Origin: Erythrocercus mccallii
Taxonomy: Eukaryota; Chordata; Aves; Passeriformes; Dicruridae
NCBI GenBank assembly: GCA_013397435.1
Contig: VZRG01000373.1
Location: 335,573 to 399,572 of the forward strand
Length of the DNA stretch: 64,000 bases
Direction of reading: 5' to 3'
Part shown: piece after piece, positions 22,410-34,800 of the stretch
Position numbering within the stretch: position 1 is the stretch's first letter
Layout: each line of letters begins with the position of its first letter
Position numbers and translations under genes: made by a program
The notes under the pieces: generated by a model
The model's input: only the letters and a program-made list of their open reading frames with translations
Databases searched by the model: none
What the model was told of the DNA's origin: nothing

Positions 22410-23220
22410 AATGTTATTATCAAGAAATTAAAGAGAACTCCTTCCTATTCCTAAGCTAAGATTTATTGCTAATATTATTAGTGAGTGAGTGAGTGGTGGG
22501 AAAGTAAAATGCCATGTTTGTATAAGTACCCTATATTTCACCAAAGGAAAAAATACATTCCTTAAGAGGATGTCCAACTTCAAAATATAATTCCTTTTGT
22601 TTTAATAGAAGTCTATGACTACCTAAGTTTATAACAAATAATTTAATTTTTTTGAATTTTTGCTTCACCTCAGCTGCATTATGATCTAGTAATGCTACTG
22701 CAACTTGAAAGTAGTTTTTTATGCCTTTTCTTGAACAGAGCAAAAGCTTTGTATTTATTTATGTACAGGAAAACAATGACAGCTAGTAAAAGTACTTTAT
22801 GACCTTATTTGATGACTGCTTTTTAAAGTGGTTTTAGTTCATTGAAAAATCTGGGCTTCAAGTTTCAATGATACTGTTCAAAGTGATCTGAAGTAAGTTT
22901 ATGTTGGGTTTGTTGCTAGTGAGTTATCTTCTGATTGCTCAAATCATTTTCTCTACTTTTCATATTGGGATAAAAGCATATCTGTACCTAAATAACACAA
23001 ATTATCCCAGGTTGTAGAGAGCTTCCCAATCCACTACTTCCTTGTGCTTGTTATCACTGTTTAACATCTTCCTTTTGGTCTGCTGGCTGAAGTTTACAGG
23101 AAGGATGGACGTTAATTTGCATGGGTTTTAGGAGGCCTGGACTGAGCACAATTTACTCACAACAGTGCTGAGAAATTCATAAGGTAGAACCTAAGGTTTT
23201 TTCCTCTACATCAATGTGTC
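22410..23220 (+). other. KIF14: Presumed KIF14 3' UTR and flank
   Basis: This is AT-rich sequence after the stop. An ATTAAA at 22427-22432 lies only 18 nt past the stop and is a doubtful poly(A) signal. No clear AATAAA appears before 23299, which is already beside the LTR. The true 3' end cannot be placed. A short (GTGA)n run lies at about 22480-22494. Confidence 0.4.
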
Positions 23221-23282
23221 TGTCATGATTTAAGCCCAGCTGGAAAATAAGCACCACACAGCCACCCCCTTGTTCCCCCTTC
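23221..23282 (-). mobile_element. Short terminal fragment of the same LTR type
   Basis: TGTCATGATTTAAGCCCAGC and the following ACCACACAGCCA run repeat the start of the larger LTR at 23373 with many differences. Only about 60 bases are recognisable. In the proviral sense (minus strand) this is the 3' tip of an LTR. Confidence 0.5.
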
Positions 23283-23346
23283 AGTGCAGCCAAACAGCAA
23301 TAAAGGCTATAAATTCCATATGAAGCTGTCATCTTGAACCTTCTGA

Positions 23347-23364
23347 GCCCCATGTTGGGCATCA
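23347..23364 (-). other. Retroviral primer-binding site, tRNA-Lys type
   Basis: The plus strand reads GCCCCATGTTGGGCATCA, matching the 3' end of a vertebrate tRNA-Lys (GCCCCACGTTGGGCGCCA) at 15 of 18 positions, so the primer-binding site lies on the minus strand. The differences are C-to-T and G-to-A changes, two of them direct CpG-type changes. It sits 8 bases from the LTR edge, as expected just inside a 5' LTR. Confidence 0.6.
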
Positions 23365-23372
23365 AGAGGAAC

Positions 23373-24331
23373 TGTTGTGGTCTAACCCCAGCTGATAACT
23401 CAGCCCCACACAGCTGCAACGCTCCCTGCCTCGCAGTGGGATTGGGGAGAGAAATGGAAGGGTAAAAGTAAGAAAAAGCATGGGTTGAGATAAAGATGGT
23501 TTAGTAGGGAAAACAAAAAATTGTGCATGCAAGCCAAACAAAACAAGAAATCATTTCACTACTTCCCAGGGCCAGGCAGGTGTTCAGCCATCCCCAGGAA
23601 AGCAGGGCTCCATCACATGTAACGGTCACTTGGGAAGGCAAATGCCATCACTCCAAATATTCCCCCAGTCCTCCTTCTTCCTCTGTGTATACTGATCATG
23701 ATGTCATATGGTCTGGAATGTCCCAGCTGTGTTCTCCCCACCTCCAGCCTCTTCATCATCAGCATTGCAGTACAAGAAGCAGAAAAGGCCTTGGCTCTTT
23801 GTAACATCTGCTCAGCAAAAAAAAAAAACCAAACAAAAAAACCAACTCTTTTTTTATCATCGTTGTGTTCAGCACAAATCCAAACCACTGTCCTAAACAA
23901 TCTGTGGGGACTGACTGACATGGACTCTGCTTATGCCAACAAAGCCAAGCCAGTTTATTACACTAGGTTACCAGTATTTATAGGTCACTACCTTTGTAAA
24001 AAATTTTTCACACCAACGCCTTTGTCCTGGTCCTCTTAGAAACACAATCTTCTGATTATCCTTCTTATGCTAGTACTGTCCTTTGTTATCTCTTTCGCCA
24101 GCAAAGTTCTTGTTGCACCTCCCTTTGTCAAAGTGGTCAGTGTCAGAGGGTCAGAGTGACCAGACATGATGTCTTCTGTTCTGTTTTTGCCTTGAATTTC
24201 TCTCCCTTGGCTCTCACTGTACTAGGGCCACAAGGTCTGGTGCTACCCAGTTCAGTTTCTGTAGCTTTCTGATCTCCAACAACAAAGCCACCTTGAAAAA
24301 AAATTTACCCCACCTAAGCCAAAACCAGCTT
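23373..24331 (-). mobile_element. Endogenous retroviral LTR (bird type), decayed, minus strand
   Basis: On the plus strand the element begins TGTTGTGGTCTAACCCCAGC and ends around GCCAAAACCAGC, the two conserved tips of an LTR type widespread in bird genomes. Between them are familiar internal blocks, such as GGGTTGAGATAAAGATGGTT and GAAGCAGAAAAGGCCTTGGC. The primer-binding site on the left fixes the sense as minus, so this would be the 5' LTR. No gag, pol or env frame remains beside it. About 23905-24285 does not look like the same LTR and may be a nested insertion. Confidence 0.7.
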
Positions 24332-27300
24332 CCAAGGTGGATATTCATGGCTGTAATCTCTCATTCTGAGGGAAGATGTTCAACATCTTGAGAATTTCAG
24401 TCTTTGAGGACATGTCAGGCTCTTGGAACTCTTTTATGTGAAAAGACTGCAGGAGAATCAATCATTGTTTTCTTTTGAATACTTTAGTTATAATTGATGC
24501 TGTTATTCAGTGATTTTGTGCTTTTCTGATGCAGAGGAAATGGGGAAGGTAATTATGTTGATCCAGTACCAGATATGTATTTCCTAAAGACTACTACACT
24601 GTAGTACTTGCCCAAAAATGTCTAGCAGTGCAGACCTGCCACCAAAAATACTCAGCACTTTTTCTTGTGATTAGTTATTTCCTTCTCACATGAGGTGAGA
24701 TGCTTAATTGCTTTCTTAGTGTAAAGGCCTTTGCAAGTTTGCTCAAGGGTTAAGAAAGTATATTCGGTTCAGATTTTTATGCCTTTAAAATGAAGAGATG
24801 TCTGATATATTTCTATTTGTGTAAATGTATTATTTTGTATTTGGCTGAAGTTTTAAAAATGTAACTTGTTCTTTTCTGTATTGTGTATCTAAGCATGGGA
24901 AATGTAAAGAGTAAAACTTCATCATGTACCTGATCACTGATTTTTACAACTTCAAATGCAAATTCCTTGTTGATTTTTCTTCAGTTGATTTTGAGTGAGA
25001 GTCTGTCACTGAGAGTATTGCTTTCTTGCTCAAAATATTGTAGTGTCAAAACATGAAATATTAGTAAGAAATGTTTTCTGTAGCTCGCAAGAGAAACCAA
25101 AAAATTTCTTTACCTACATAAAATTTCTTTTCTCTACCAAGACATATTAACTTCCTTCAACTAATGGCACACATCTATAGACTGAGTGCTCATGAACTAA
25201 TCTATGCCTATTACTGTCAGAACAGTCAATTCCTTTCAATATCTGCTAGTCTAGATTAAGGTGTTACATCAAGTGTTCATTGCAAAATTACATTTGGGCG
25301 TTAGTGATGTTCCACCTGCTCACATGAGTAATCATGTTAGCTTTTGTTCTTGTTTTTAATGAGAAGCATTGCTCAGAAAACATATTGAGATTTGTAGCTC
25401 TGTGTATTGTTATGAGATTTTTCCCCCTTTCTGTAACTGAAAACCAAGTTTTTCACAAACTTAAAGCTCCAAATGACTTGGAGTTTCTAGCATTTTTCAA
25501 ACTCAGGAAGTGAATATGCACAATAATAGTTCTTGATAGACTTTTAACTGAGGTATTGGATGGGCCATCTTAACGAAATTTAGCTTTTGCAATATGAGTG
25601 AAAATGTGCTAATGACTTCCTTCTGCTCAGCTGGGGTTTGTTGTTTTGGTTTTTTTTTCTGTTTTTTTGTTTGCTTTTTTCTTCACTGTGCTAACCAACC
25701 GTGTCTAATCAATCCCTCTCTTATTCCCATTGCTAATGCACTATTTTAGAGTAAGATGTTGGCAAAACCTGCTTCTGCTAATGTTTTCTTCAGCTTGGTG
25801 CCCTCGTTGCAGTTATACATCCATACGGTGCCCATACGTCAGCAGTGAGCCAGAGCTCCCACACCGTGCAGCATTAACACATCAACATGCCTAGCTGAGG
25901 CCCCAGCCAGCTATGGATGTAATATCCATAAGGTAAGGTATACTTATAAGCACAGACTCATGTATCTAGAAATTTTCAATGCCAAGGAACTGTCATCATA
26001 ACCAATATTTATTAAAACACCTTTCATTAATTGTTATTAATGGAATTAAGATGCTTACTTCCAGCAGGTAACTGTTCACATAGTATTTGCACTTAGTCCT
26101 TCACACTTCACTTGCACCTACACATAAAAATCACTCATGGCTACAAGGCTGGAGCAACAACTGACTCTGAAGTGGAGGCTCAGATTGGTTCTGATGAGAC
26201 TTTGATGTGCCAGGCACCTCAGCATGTACACTGCCTCTTTTTGGCTACTGTTTTCTAGCTACTGTTTCTTCATCCACAGCCACAGGTACCTGCAGAACCA
26301 TTCACACACACTTACACAGACAAAACTTGCATGGTTTGGGCTGAAACTTACTCAGTAGCTGAAGCTAAAAGCACTAAAGTTGGTCTCAAGGCTTTGGGGC
26401 ACTCCAATCCACAGCCTTCAGCTCCATGACGCTGAAAGAAACTGTAGTGAACAGTCAGGAACATGTGGGAGGGTGGGAATTGCTATGAAGAAATGTTTAG
26501 GCACCTGACTGAGATGTATTGTTTTCTGCAGTTGTGATGAATTTACTTTGTTATACGTATTAATGTAATCTGTGGTTTGTGGGTTGTTGTGTTGGTGTGG
26601 GGGTTTTCTTTGGGTTGCTTTTTTGACTTTTTTTTTCTTTCTTTTTGGTTGATTTTCTTCTCTTTTTCCTTCAGGAAATTATTCTTCAATCAGCTTTCAG
26701 GTAACAATTAATTGGAGCTGTAGGTACTTGGCCCATGGGTTTTAATGACTGACATAAAAGGAGGGGAGCTTTGTTTTAATTTAAATGTAAAGTGGGGAAA
26801 CTGGGTACTCAGTTTGCTGTACCCTAGTTTAATTTGAAAACATAAAACTAAGAAAAATCTAACCAACGAAATACATTCTCTTTACAGTAAAAGTCACTTT
26901 AAAAAATGAATAAGAAATAATTATTTCTTCAGTTGCATACTTTATTTTAAAAATAGTATTAATTAATAGAAAAGGCGTAATGATTTTGAGAGTACTCAAT
27001 GTTAGCCTATCTTTGAGACACATTGTGTGTAAATGACCTTTTAGAAGAAAGTGCAGTCTAGCTATCCTTTTTAAATAATGTTATTAGTCTTGGAAATCAA
27101 GGATAAATAAACTCTTCTAGTACTTGCTTGAAAATTCCAGCTGAAGGAAAACAGCTAGCTGCAGTTTACATTTAATTTGATCCAGTAATGGCATCTGGAG
27201 GCAGAAGAGGAGACTACACCTGATTTACCTCTGCAAATAACAAATCCTGTTCTTTTTGGACAGGATTTTTTTTCTCATTCTTTATTTATGTGAAAATGTT

Positions 27301-28090
27301 GTGATTTGATGAGTCTTGTCACTTTTGTATGTTTTGCAGCTTTTCTGATTTCAAGGTGGGGTTTTGCTTTGTTTAGTTTTGATTTTTTTAATATATAATA
27401 TATTATTATTTTAGGACAGTATTTTAATTCCCTTCCTAGCTTTTGGTAGGATCTGAGAGTGTTTATGCCTTTTCCCAAGAAAGAACTGTGCTATTTTTTT
27501 TTTGGAGTCTTCATTTTCAAGTTTTCTGTATTAAAAATCCCCAACAATTACCAATTTTTCTTTGTTTTATGCTCTTTTTTTTTGACTGGAAATCTTCCTG
27601 CCCCTTTTTGTTTGTTTGTTCTTGTTGTCTTAGTATGTTTATGTTCATGAGTAGCATTGGCTTCTAGGATAGGAGACAATTTATATAATCTAATCAATAT
27701 TCATATGATTTGATTATTGCAGTGAAAACAGGGAAAAACAGATCTTCTGAGCTAATGCTTCATCAACAGCAAGCACCACAGACAGCATAAAAAATATTCC
27801 TTCAGGTATCTTTCACCTTGAGCTAGGGTAGCTCACCTCTGTCCTGGTAGGAGTCTGTTCTAGGGCACACGGGTACGATGATGATGCTGATGAAATACTC
27901 CCACAGCAACTGGTGAAATTCTCACTGCCAGGGCTGGTTGTGTAATTCTCTAACGCAACCATTTCCCCTTTTTTAACACTTTAGAATTCACTTAGCATTT
28001 CTCATTCTGCCACTTGCCGGCACAGTAGCGAAAATGTGTCCACTTTCATAGTTGTGGATTTTTTCCTTTTAGTTTAGAAAAGTTCTGCTG
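24332..28090. other. Intergenic, AT-rich, no gene seen
   Basis: This stretch has T-rich tracts (25640-25680, 26620-26670, 27370-27600) but no ORF of recognisable content, RNA gene or clear mobile element. Confidence 0.5.
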
Positions 28091-28093
28091 GCC

Positions 28094-28440
28094 ATGCCAT
28101 GTGTGTTTCCCGAAAGACGTGCTGTAGCTGCGGTGTTGTTTCCTTGCCCGGGGCAGGGAGCTGGAGGGAGCTGTGCGGGACGGGGCCGTGTGCCGGGGAC
28201 GCGGGGCGGGACGGGGCCGTGTGCCGGGGACGCGGTGCGGGATGACGGGGCCGTGTGCCGGGGACGCGGGGCGGGATGACGCCGGGTGCCGGGGTGCGGT
28301 GCGGGATGATGGGGCCGGGTGCCGGGGACGCGGGGCGGGCTGTGGTGTTCCTGGAGAGCCGCTGGATGGCGCTGCTGCCCAAGGCGAGGGCGCCCGCGCA
28401 GCCTCTCCTGGAGGGAAAGCGGCGCTTCCCAGCGGTCCAG
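28094..28440. promoter_or_regulatory. Orphan CpG island in the intergenic region
   Basis: This is about 350 bases of dense CpG in otherwise AT-rich DNA, 5.7 kb past the KIF14 stop and 33 kb before ZNF281. No recognised gene starts here. ORFs on both strands are by-products of GC-rich, stop-poor repeats. It could be a promoter for a non-coding RNA or simply a GC-rich repeat. Confidence 0.6.
28175..28339. repeat. GC-rich minisatellite, 5 units of 30-34 bp
   Basis: Units start at 28175, 28205, 28237, 28271 and 28301. Each begins GCGGGA, contains CCGTGTGCCGGGGACG or a close variant, and differs by small indels around GATGAC. The G-runs give the plus strand G-quadruplex potential. Confidence 0.85.
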
Positions 28441-31400
28441 AGAGCGCCTTTCCTGCTACACAGCCCCTTAATTAACTACCTGGCAGCTCAAAGCATAGCT
28501 GGAACGTACCAACAACAACAAAAAATCTATTATCTCACGCTTATTTTTCACATTGTTAGTTTAGAATTTTCTTCTTTAAGTTGCTATTAAGGAAAAAAGG
28601 CATCTAATTTTGCTTGTGAATAATTGAGTACAATAATAATTTTATCAAACTCATGAACAAATTTCAAAAATAGTGTGCCTAACTCTGTAAGCAGTCTCAA
28701 GGAATTGCTTTTCCTGTCATGCTCACATGAATAGCACAGAAAATAATGAAGCTCAGGTTTAATACTGGGATATGTAAAGCTAGGAGAGATGACGGCTAGT
28801 AAAGCAAATTTTATGCCAGTTTACCTTCATTCTGAAGCCACTTCTAACTACCAAAATGCCTATAAATAAACTAATATTTTGCTTTACAGGGGCTTGGGTG
28901 ATTCCCTTATTCCCCCTTGTGTCTTCCACAAGTCACATAATGGGTCGAGAATGAAATTCAAAAGGGAACTTGGAAATTCTGAGTTTGGAAATTCTGACTT
29001 GGAATTTCCTATTGTAACTGATAGGCAAGAAATATCTTAAGATCTTTTGGGTTTCAACAGGTGAACTTTGTGAATTAAGTGTTGTGAACATGTTCAAATT
29101 TGAAACCAAGGTTTCTTAGGGTTTACGTTTGCATTGAGTATGAGATGTATTATAGGGAAAATCTCTTAGTGTCTGCAGAGAGAGAAATTCAATACTTTAG
29201 AATTATTTATTTAGTAACTCTTTTGTCCCCTGTTTAAAATAATCCCCAGTGCTTGTTAGCATGTCTTACATCATAATTTCAAACAGTATCCAAAGGTCTA
29301 AGAAGATCTGAGATAAACTATACTTGTCTTTCCTCCAGCCTTGACTATGCTTCTTGTGAGAGTGAGGTTGTAAATCAGATGGAGATGAGGAATTTTTGTT
29401 TTTTAGAGAGAGGGTCTAATAAGCAATCCACATTTATGTGCAGTCTCACCATGTCAATAAAAGCATAAAAATTGGTATGGGACAATCCAACCTGGCAGTT
29501 ATTGTGCTCACAAAACTTAGACCACTTAGTAATTATTTTATTAACTGTGTCTTGATAGCGTGGGATTCTTCCAGAATTGTTTTGTCTGGCATTGTCTAGA
29601 ATAAAGGAGTTATCCACAGGTACACGTGAAATTAAAGCAATAGTTTAAAAGCTGTCTCGTCTCTAAAAAGATACCCAAATAAACCAATCTAAAACCCATT
29701 TTGTTTTTCAAATAATGAGCATTATTAAATATTATGTGTTTTGCAGACAGATCAGTGAGACCAACACTGGCTACATCTTCTGATGTATATATCAAATCTT
29801 GCACTGAAGTTCTGTGTGGGATTTTTTGTTTTTATTTTTTATGGGGGTTTTGGTTTTTAGAAAGCCAGAAGTGTACTTTTCTCAATAGATGTATTTTAAA
29901 GAAAGGATTTCTCTTAGCGGAGTATTAATATACTTGGACCATAATAGCTATAGCTTGACCTCTCCACTTCTGATGCTATTGAGTCATGCTAAAATTATCT
30001 CCTGTTCTGCAGCTGGAACTGCATGAAAATCTACAGTGTTCTTCATCTAGTAGATCTCAAGGTGCTTTGAAAAGGTGAGAAACTCTGTCATTTAACAGGT
30101 GGAGGAGAAAGTATTCAAATAGATTAGGTGGTTCCTATTGCTCAGATGCACAGCAAATGAGTAATCTGCTTCTGAATAGATCTTATTGAAGAAATAGATT
30201 TTTAACTTTGAGGGGGATCTGCTTACGTGAGGTGATACTTTTTAACCTCTGGGGAATAGACAATATATAAGTTGTTTTCCGAATTCAACTATAAATACAG
30301 TATACCCTTGGCATAGATACCATTACAGCTCTGTAAAGGAACTTTGTGAACTACAGCCTGGGTAGAGACAGACATCCTGGTATAAAGTAACAGGAAAAGT
30401 AGGCTTTATCCCTTGAACTTAGGAGTGCTGCCTTAGGTCAGCCCTGCAGTTTTGCCTGCCCATGCTTATTAATACCTCTGTTAGATGAACACCTGTGGCT
30501 GTACTTACAGTTCTTAGAACTCTTGTGGGACCCGCTTTTTAATCTGACATTTAATGGCCCCTTTTCTCTGTGCTTGAGACTGGACTTCCATGCTATTAGT
30601 TTACAGCTGTGGTCCAGGAAAGATGAGGCTTCACTAAGGTATACAATACATAAAACACATTTCTGACACATTGCACTGGCAACTCTGTATTGGTAGGCTC
30701 TGCTGTCCAGGGAATAAAGATCATTCTCTGCTCTGTGCTTTAAGGCAGTGCTGCTGTCCTGAGAGGGCATTTACAGCATTCTCTGCTCAGAGAAGTGAAG
30801 ACGTCAGTGACATGTTCTTCACAAATGTTGTGTGTTAGCCAACAGCATTGTTGACTTCTCTCCTCAACTCTCAGATAATTGGGGCTTTCAGAGGAAAATG
30901 GGATTCTAAATATGGAAGAAGAAATCCTTGAGAGAATGTGTTGTTCACAGTATCTAGAAAACTGTTTTGTAAACAGTATTGAAATTTATCACAGTATTTT
31001 GATAACAGCAAACATTGATTACAACCAGATAAACCTAGAACTAGGTTTTTGTGCCTTAAATTGCAAAGTTTGTTTGAGGCTGAGGTGTGTAATGTGACTG
31101 AAATATTTGTCTGCCTTGTCTACATGTTAGAATGTGGGAGCCCTGTATTTTAGCAGGATGCTGATACCTTTTACAGTTACTCAGTGTTAGGGTAATTACT
31201 GCTTAGCAGAAATTCCCCTGTTGTGAAATATCTTAATTTCCTATGTCTTTTGTAAGGAAGGGGTCATCTGTCAGGGATTTTCTACAGGAAATTAATAATT
31301 CTTAGGTAGTGCAGTGCACCAGGTCCATTTCCCATTTCTTTCTGGGCTGTATAGTCACAATAGGATGTACTTTTGTCACTATGGAATTGAAAATATAACT

Positions 31401-33270
31401 CTGAATATACAAAGCTGGCTTTTGTGTTGAATAAGATAATTTTAGTTTGGCTGTCACTTTTACTGATTGTAACATTTGGGTATTTGTTTGCATAAATTGG
31501 GAGTCATGTACATTTTTTTTATAGTTTCAGTGCTCTTTTTATGGTCAAAAGAAGTCAATAAAAGTCATATTCCTGTAGAGCAGTGGTTTAGGACCAAGTT
31601 GTTAGCTTCCTGTTTGGTTTTCCTAAGCATGGCTTGTGATGGGTTTCTGTGCTAGTATGTTTTTATAAATAAGGAGTAATCCCATTTTTATAGGCGTGCA
31701 CATATTTGTTTTCTATTATTTCTGTACTCTTAAATCTCACTATATCCAGAGCATACCAGTATATTCCATCTTCATGGGATGCTTAGTTCTAAGTTGGTGA
31801 TGCCTGTACTTTCCTAACCTGTACTTTGCCCTCTGGAAGCTGATTTTTGCCCCTTGACTTTCTTGTTAATTTTTACATGAGAAATGTATCAACTTTTCTA
31901 TTGTCATGTAAAAGCTAAATCAAATGGTAAGAATAGTTTGAAAAGAGTGAAGGTTTTTTAGTTCACTAATGCGGAGGCTGCTTCAGGAATTTGCTTAAAG
32001 ATGTTTGTTATTATTTAGATTTTATTAATGCTTATTATTTGGTAGGCATTTCCCAGTTTTAGAGGAAATCTATACCAAGGACTTTAGAACTGAAAACATG
32101 GGGGAGAAGAGGAGGGACTAAATTTGAAATCTATTTCAGGGCCTGAGAATTAAAATTCTTTTATTTTATACAGATACTATTTTTAAATTATGCTATTGTT
32201 CCTAAAAATGCCATCTAGAAGAAGAATGAGTTGTATCTGTTTTGAAGAGAGAGGGAAAAATCCTTAAATCTCCAATTTGATGACTATGACAAAAGGTAGG
32301 AAGGTAATGCATATTAAAATAAATAGCAATTTTATTGTACTTACCATGTTTTTCACAGGGTTAGAAAAACAGTTAGAAGTATCACATGACTTACATGATT
32401 GGATTCTAAATTCCGAATTTCCACAGCATTCCATTCTGCAATGCAAATACAGCACAGTCATCTATTTGCCAAAAAAAAAGGCATAAAAATAGATCTTATG
32501 ATATTACACGGTAATATAGGTCACATCAACAGCATATAGGAACTCTCAGAATTCTGGTAATAAAAGAGATTTAAAATGGGCATGAAAAACTTTCCTTGAT
32601 GTTTAGATAGTTGATGCCGTGCTATTAAATAAAGGGTAGAATTCAAAAGTTAAGCAAGTTCCATGTCAGTGGTAATTGTGGACTACTGCTCCCTTAAATG
32701 AGTAGTATAAATTGTGCTGTTTGATATTCTGTTTTGTAGGACAGTAATTACGCTAAGCTCTTTCTTTTGCTTGTGGATCAACTTGAAAACTGTTGATGCT
32801 GTGTTAATAATAGCGACTCTGGGCGAATACACCTTTTGAAGCCCTATAACTCACATGAGTTTGTAATGTAATCTTGGAAAAAGCAGTGCCATTCTATGGA
32901 AATTAGAAAATTCTTCAAATGCCACAACAGGCATCTAGTTCTTGTAAACCCATACCACTATAAAAATACACAGCTCTTTATAAAAGGGCTGAATACAATT
33001 CTTCAGTGGTGTGACAGCTGCATAAATATGAAAGCTGCTGAAGAGCTGTATCATAATGGGAGGGTTTGTAAAACCTGCCATGTTCTGTGGGTGAACAAAT
33101 ACAGATAGTCAGATAGCGAAGGGACTCTGGCTTCTGAATCTGGTTATTCTGAAAACCTTCTTGCAAGGTTGAAACTGACACTGCAAAGATATATACAAAG
33201 TGCCCTTAATCCTTCCAAGTGGTAGCTTGAAGTAGGCAGGCTCCTGCTGAAGTGCTTTCTTTGACGCCAA
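28441..33270. other. Intergenic, nothing recognised
   Basis: This is AT-rich sequence with scattered short ORFs, none with recognisable protein similarity and none bounded by convincing splice sites. Confidence 0.5.
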
Positions 33271-33715
33271 GTTGAGTTTAACACTTGCGGGCTGTCAGCC
33301 CCGGCTGAGGCTGCGACACGGCGCGCTGGGGCCGCGTGCTCAGGTACTGCTGCTCCTCCTTCCACAGCTCTCACTCGGCAGCTTCAAAGGTACTGCCAAA
33401 ACCCATGGAAAGGTGTTCCTTTGGCATCCTTTAACGTGGTGGGGAACTTGCTATTTGCCTTGTTCTGCTTTTAATTAATTACAACATCTGAAACTGCAGC
33501 TTTTTTGGTGCGAACAGGCCAGAGGCTGACAAAAGCAGGAACTAAACGCAGCAAGGACCAGAAAATGAGTGAACAAGCGAGCAAATTGCAGAACTGCCTG
33601 CTCACTTGTTCTAGTGAACAAATATTACTGCAGCTTATGTACTTGAACAAATTAAACTGCTCCCTACTCCTCCAAAACTTGCAGAATTTGCACATCAGGT
33701 GAGCTCGAGATATAT
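33270..33715. other. Small GC-rich patch with exon-like segment, unassigned
   Basis: A short CpG-bearing patch (33285-33345) is followed by a segment open in one frame from 33505 to 33702. That segment ends at CATCAG|GTGAGC, which resembles a splice donor. The translated residues match nothing I recognise. A lineage-specific non-coding transcript is possible; chance is equally likely. Confidence 0.2.
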
Positions 33716-34356
33716 ACAAACAGTGCTCAGTGCAGTCCCCTCAGCCCTTGGCTTAGAATAGAACTCAAATTCATGGTAGCAATAATATCAATGGGAAGTA
33801 AACTTATTAACGCAAATTATAAAAATTATAGGAAATCTGCCATGAATCAAAACATGGCTTTTTATATTTCAGTTAGTGAAATTTGGTACATTCCATGTAT
33901 TTATGTATTCTGCATTTTTAATGTAATTCTGTTTTTTTCCATGAAGAATTACATATACGAAGAGATTATTTTTAAAAGACAGGATAAAAACTATTTATAT
34001 TCTAGGTTGTTTTAAGGATACATTACTGTAGGTATGCTGTTGACCTCAAGTTTACTAAAATTCACATCTATGGTATAACTTAGAGAAAGCAGTAGGGACA
34101 TTGTTTTAATTTAAAATTGTACGCTGAAAAAAACTTAAGTAAAATTTTGAACAGTTTTGATAAGTAAGGCTTGTGGATATTCTGACTGTTGCTTGATTTT
34201 TTTAACATGTAAATATAGTATGTTTTTGAAAATAAAGTAAATATTACAGTGCCCCTCTGACATTTTTTCAGATGAACAATTTTTCAGGAAGATTACAAGG
34301 CTGAGTAGTCAGTTTTTGAGAGGTGGAGTATAGTTTAGTTGGTGGGCCTGCTGTGA
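33716..34356. other. Intergenic, nothing recognised
   Basis: This is AT-rich spacer sequence without recognisable features. Confidence 0.5.
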
Positions 34357-34800
34357 TTGGAATTGATTAATGGGTGTTGTGATAAGCATAGAAACAGATC
34401 AGTGGCAGCTTATCCTGCTTTCAGCTGTCACAGCTGTGCCTCTTCACTCTTCTTCTGGCCCTATCACACTCTCTGGCAGCCTTTAAAGTACCTCCTTCCC
34501 AGTGGAATTTCTGCAAATCATCTACTCAAATGCCAAGATACCCTAGAAGCAGCTGTGTCTGAGAAAATTTGTTCACATATTTGTTGTGATGAAGAATATT
34601 ACGTTGGAGAATCCTCTCCTCCTGCAGGAGGAAGCACGCTGTGCCATACCCTGAAGAGAGAGTTCAATGATGATTCTGATGGCCAGGTGGGCTCCTTAGT
34701 CAAGAACTTTCAATTCTGGCTGGAACAGGAAGAGTTTGCAAACCTGCTGGCTAAGAGATATCACTGCTGCTGCTTGACAGTTGCAATAAATAACCCCTGA
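34357..34800 (+). other. Unrecognised 147-codon ORF
   Basis: A single frame runs from ATG at 34357 to TGA at 34798-34800. Its second half has a protein-like composition (LKREFNDDSDG, LVKNFQFWLEQEEFANLL), while the first half is Cys/Ser-rich and less convincing. An AATAAA overlaps the last codons (about 34787). I do not recognise the sequence. It could be a chance ORF, an old retrocopy fragment or a small gene. No promoter or splice context supports expression. Confidence 0.2.

Noticed and set aside
28074..28590. ORFs of 61-111 codons on both strands
   Set aside because: They are translations of the GC-rich minisatellite, open in several frames at once.
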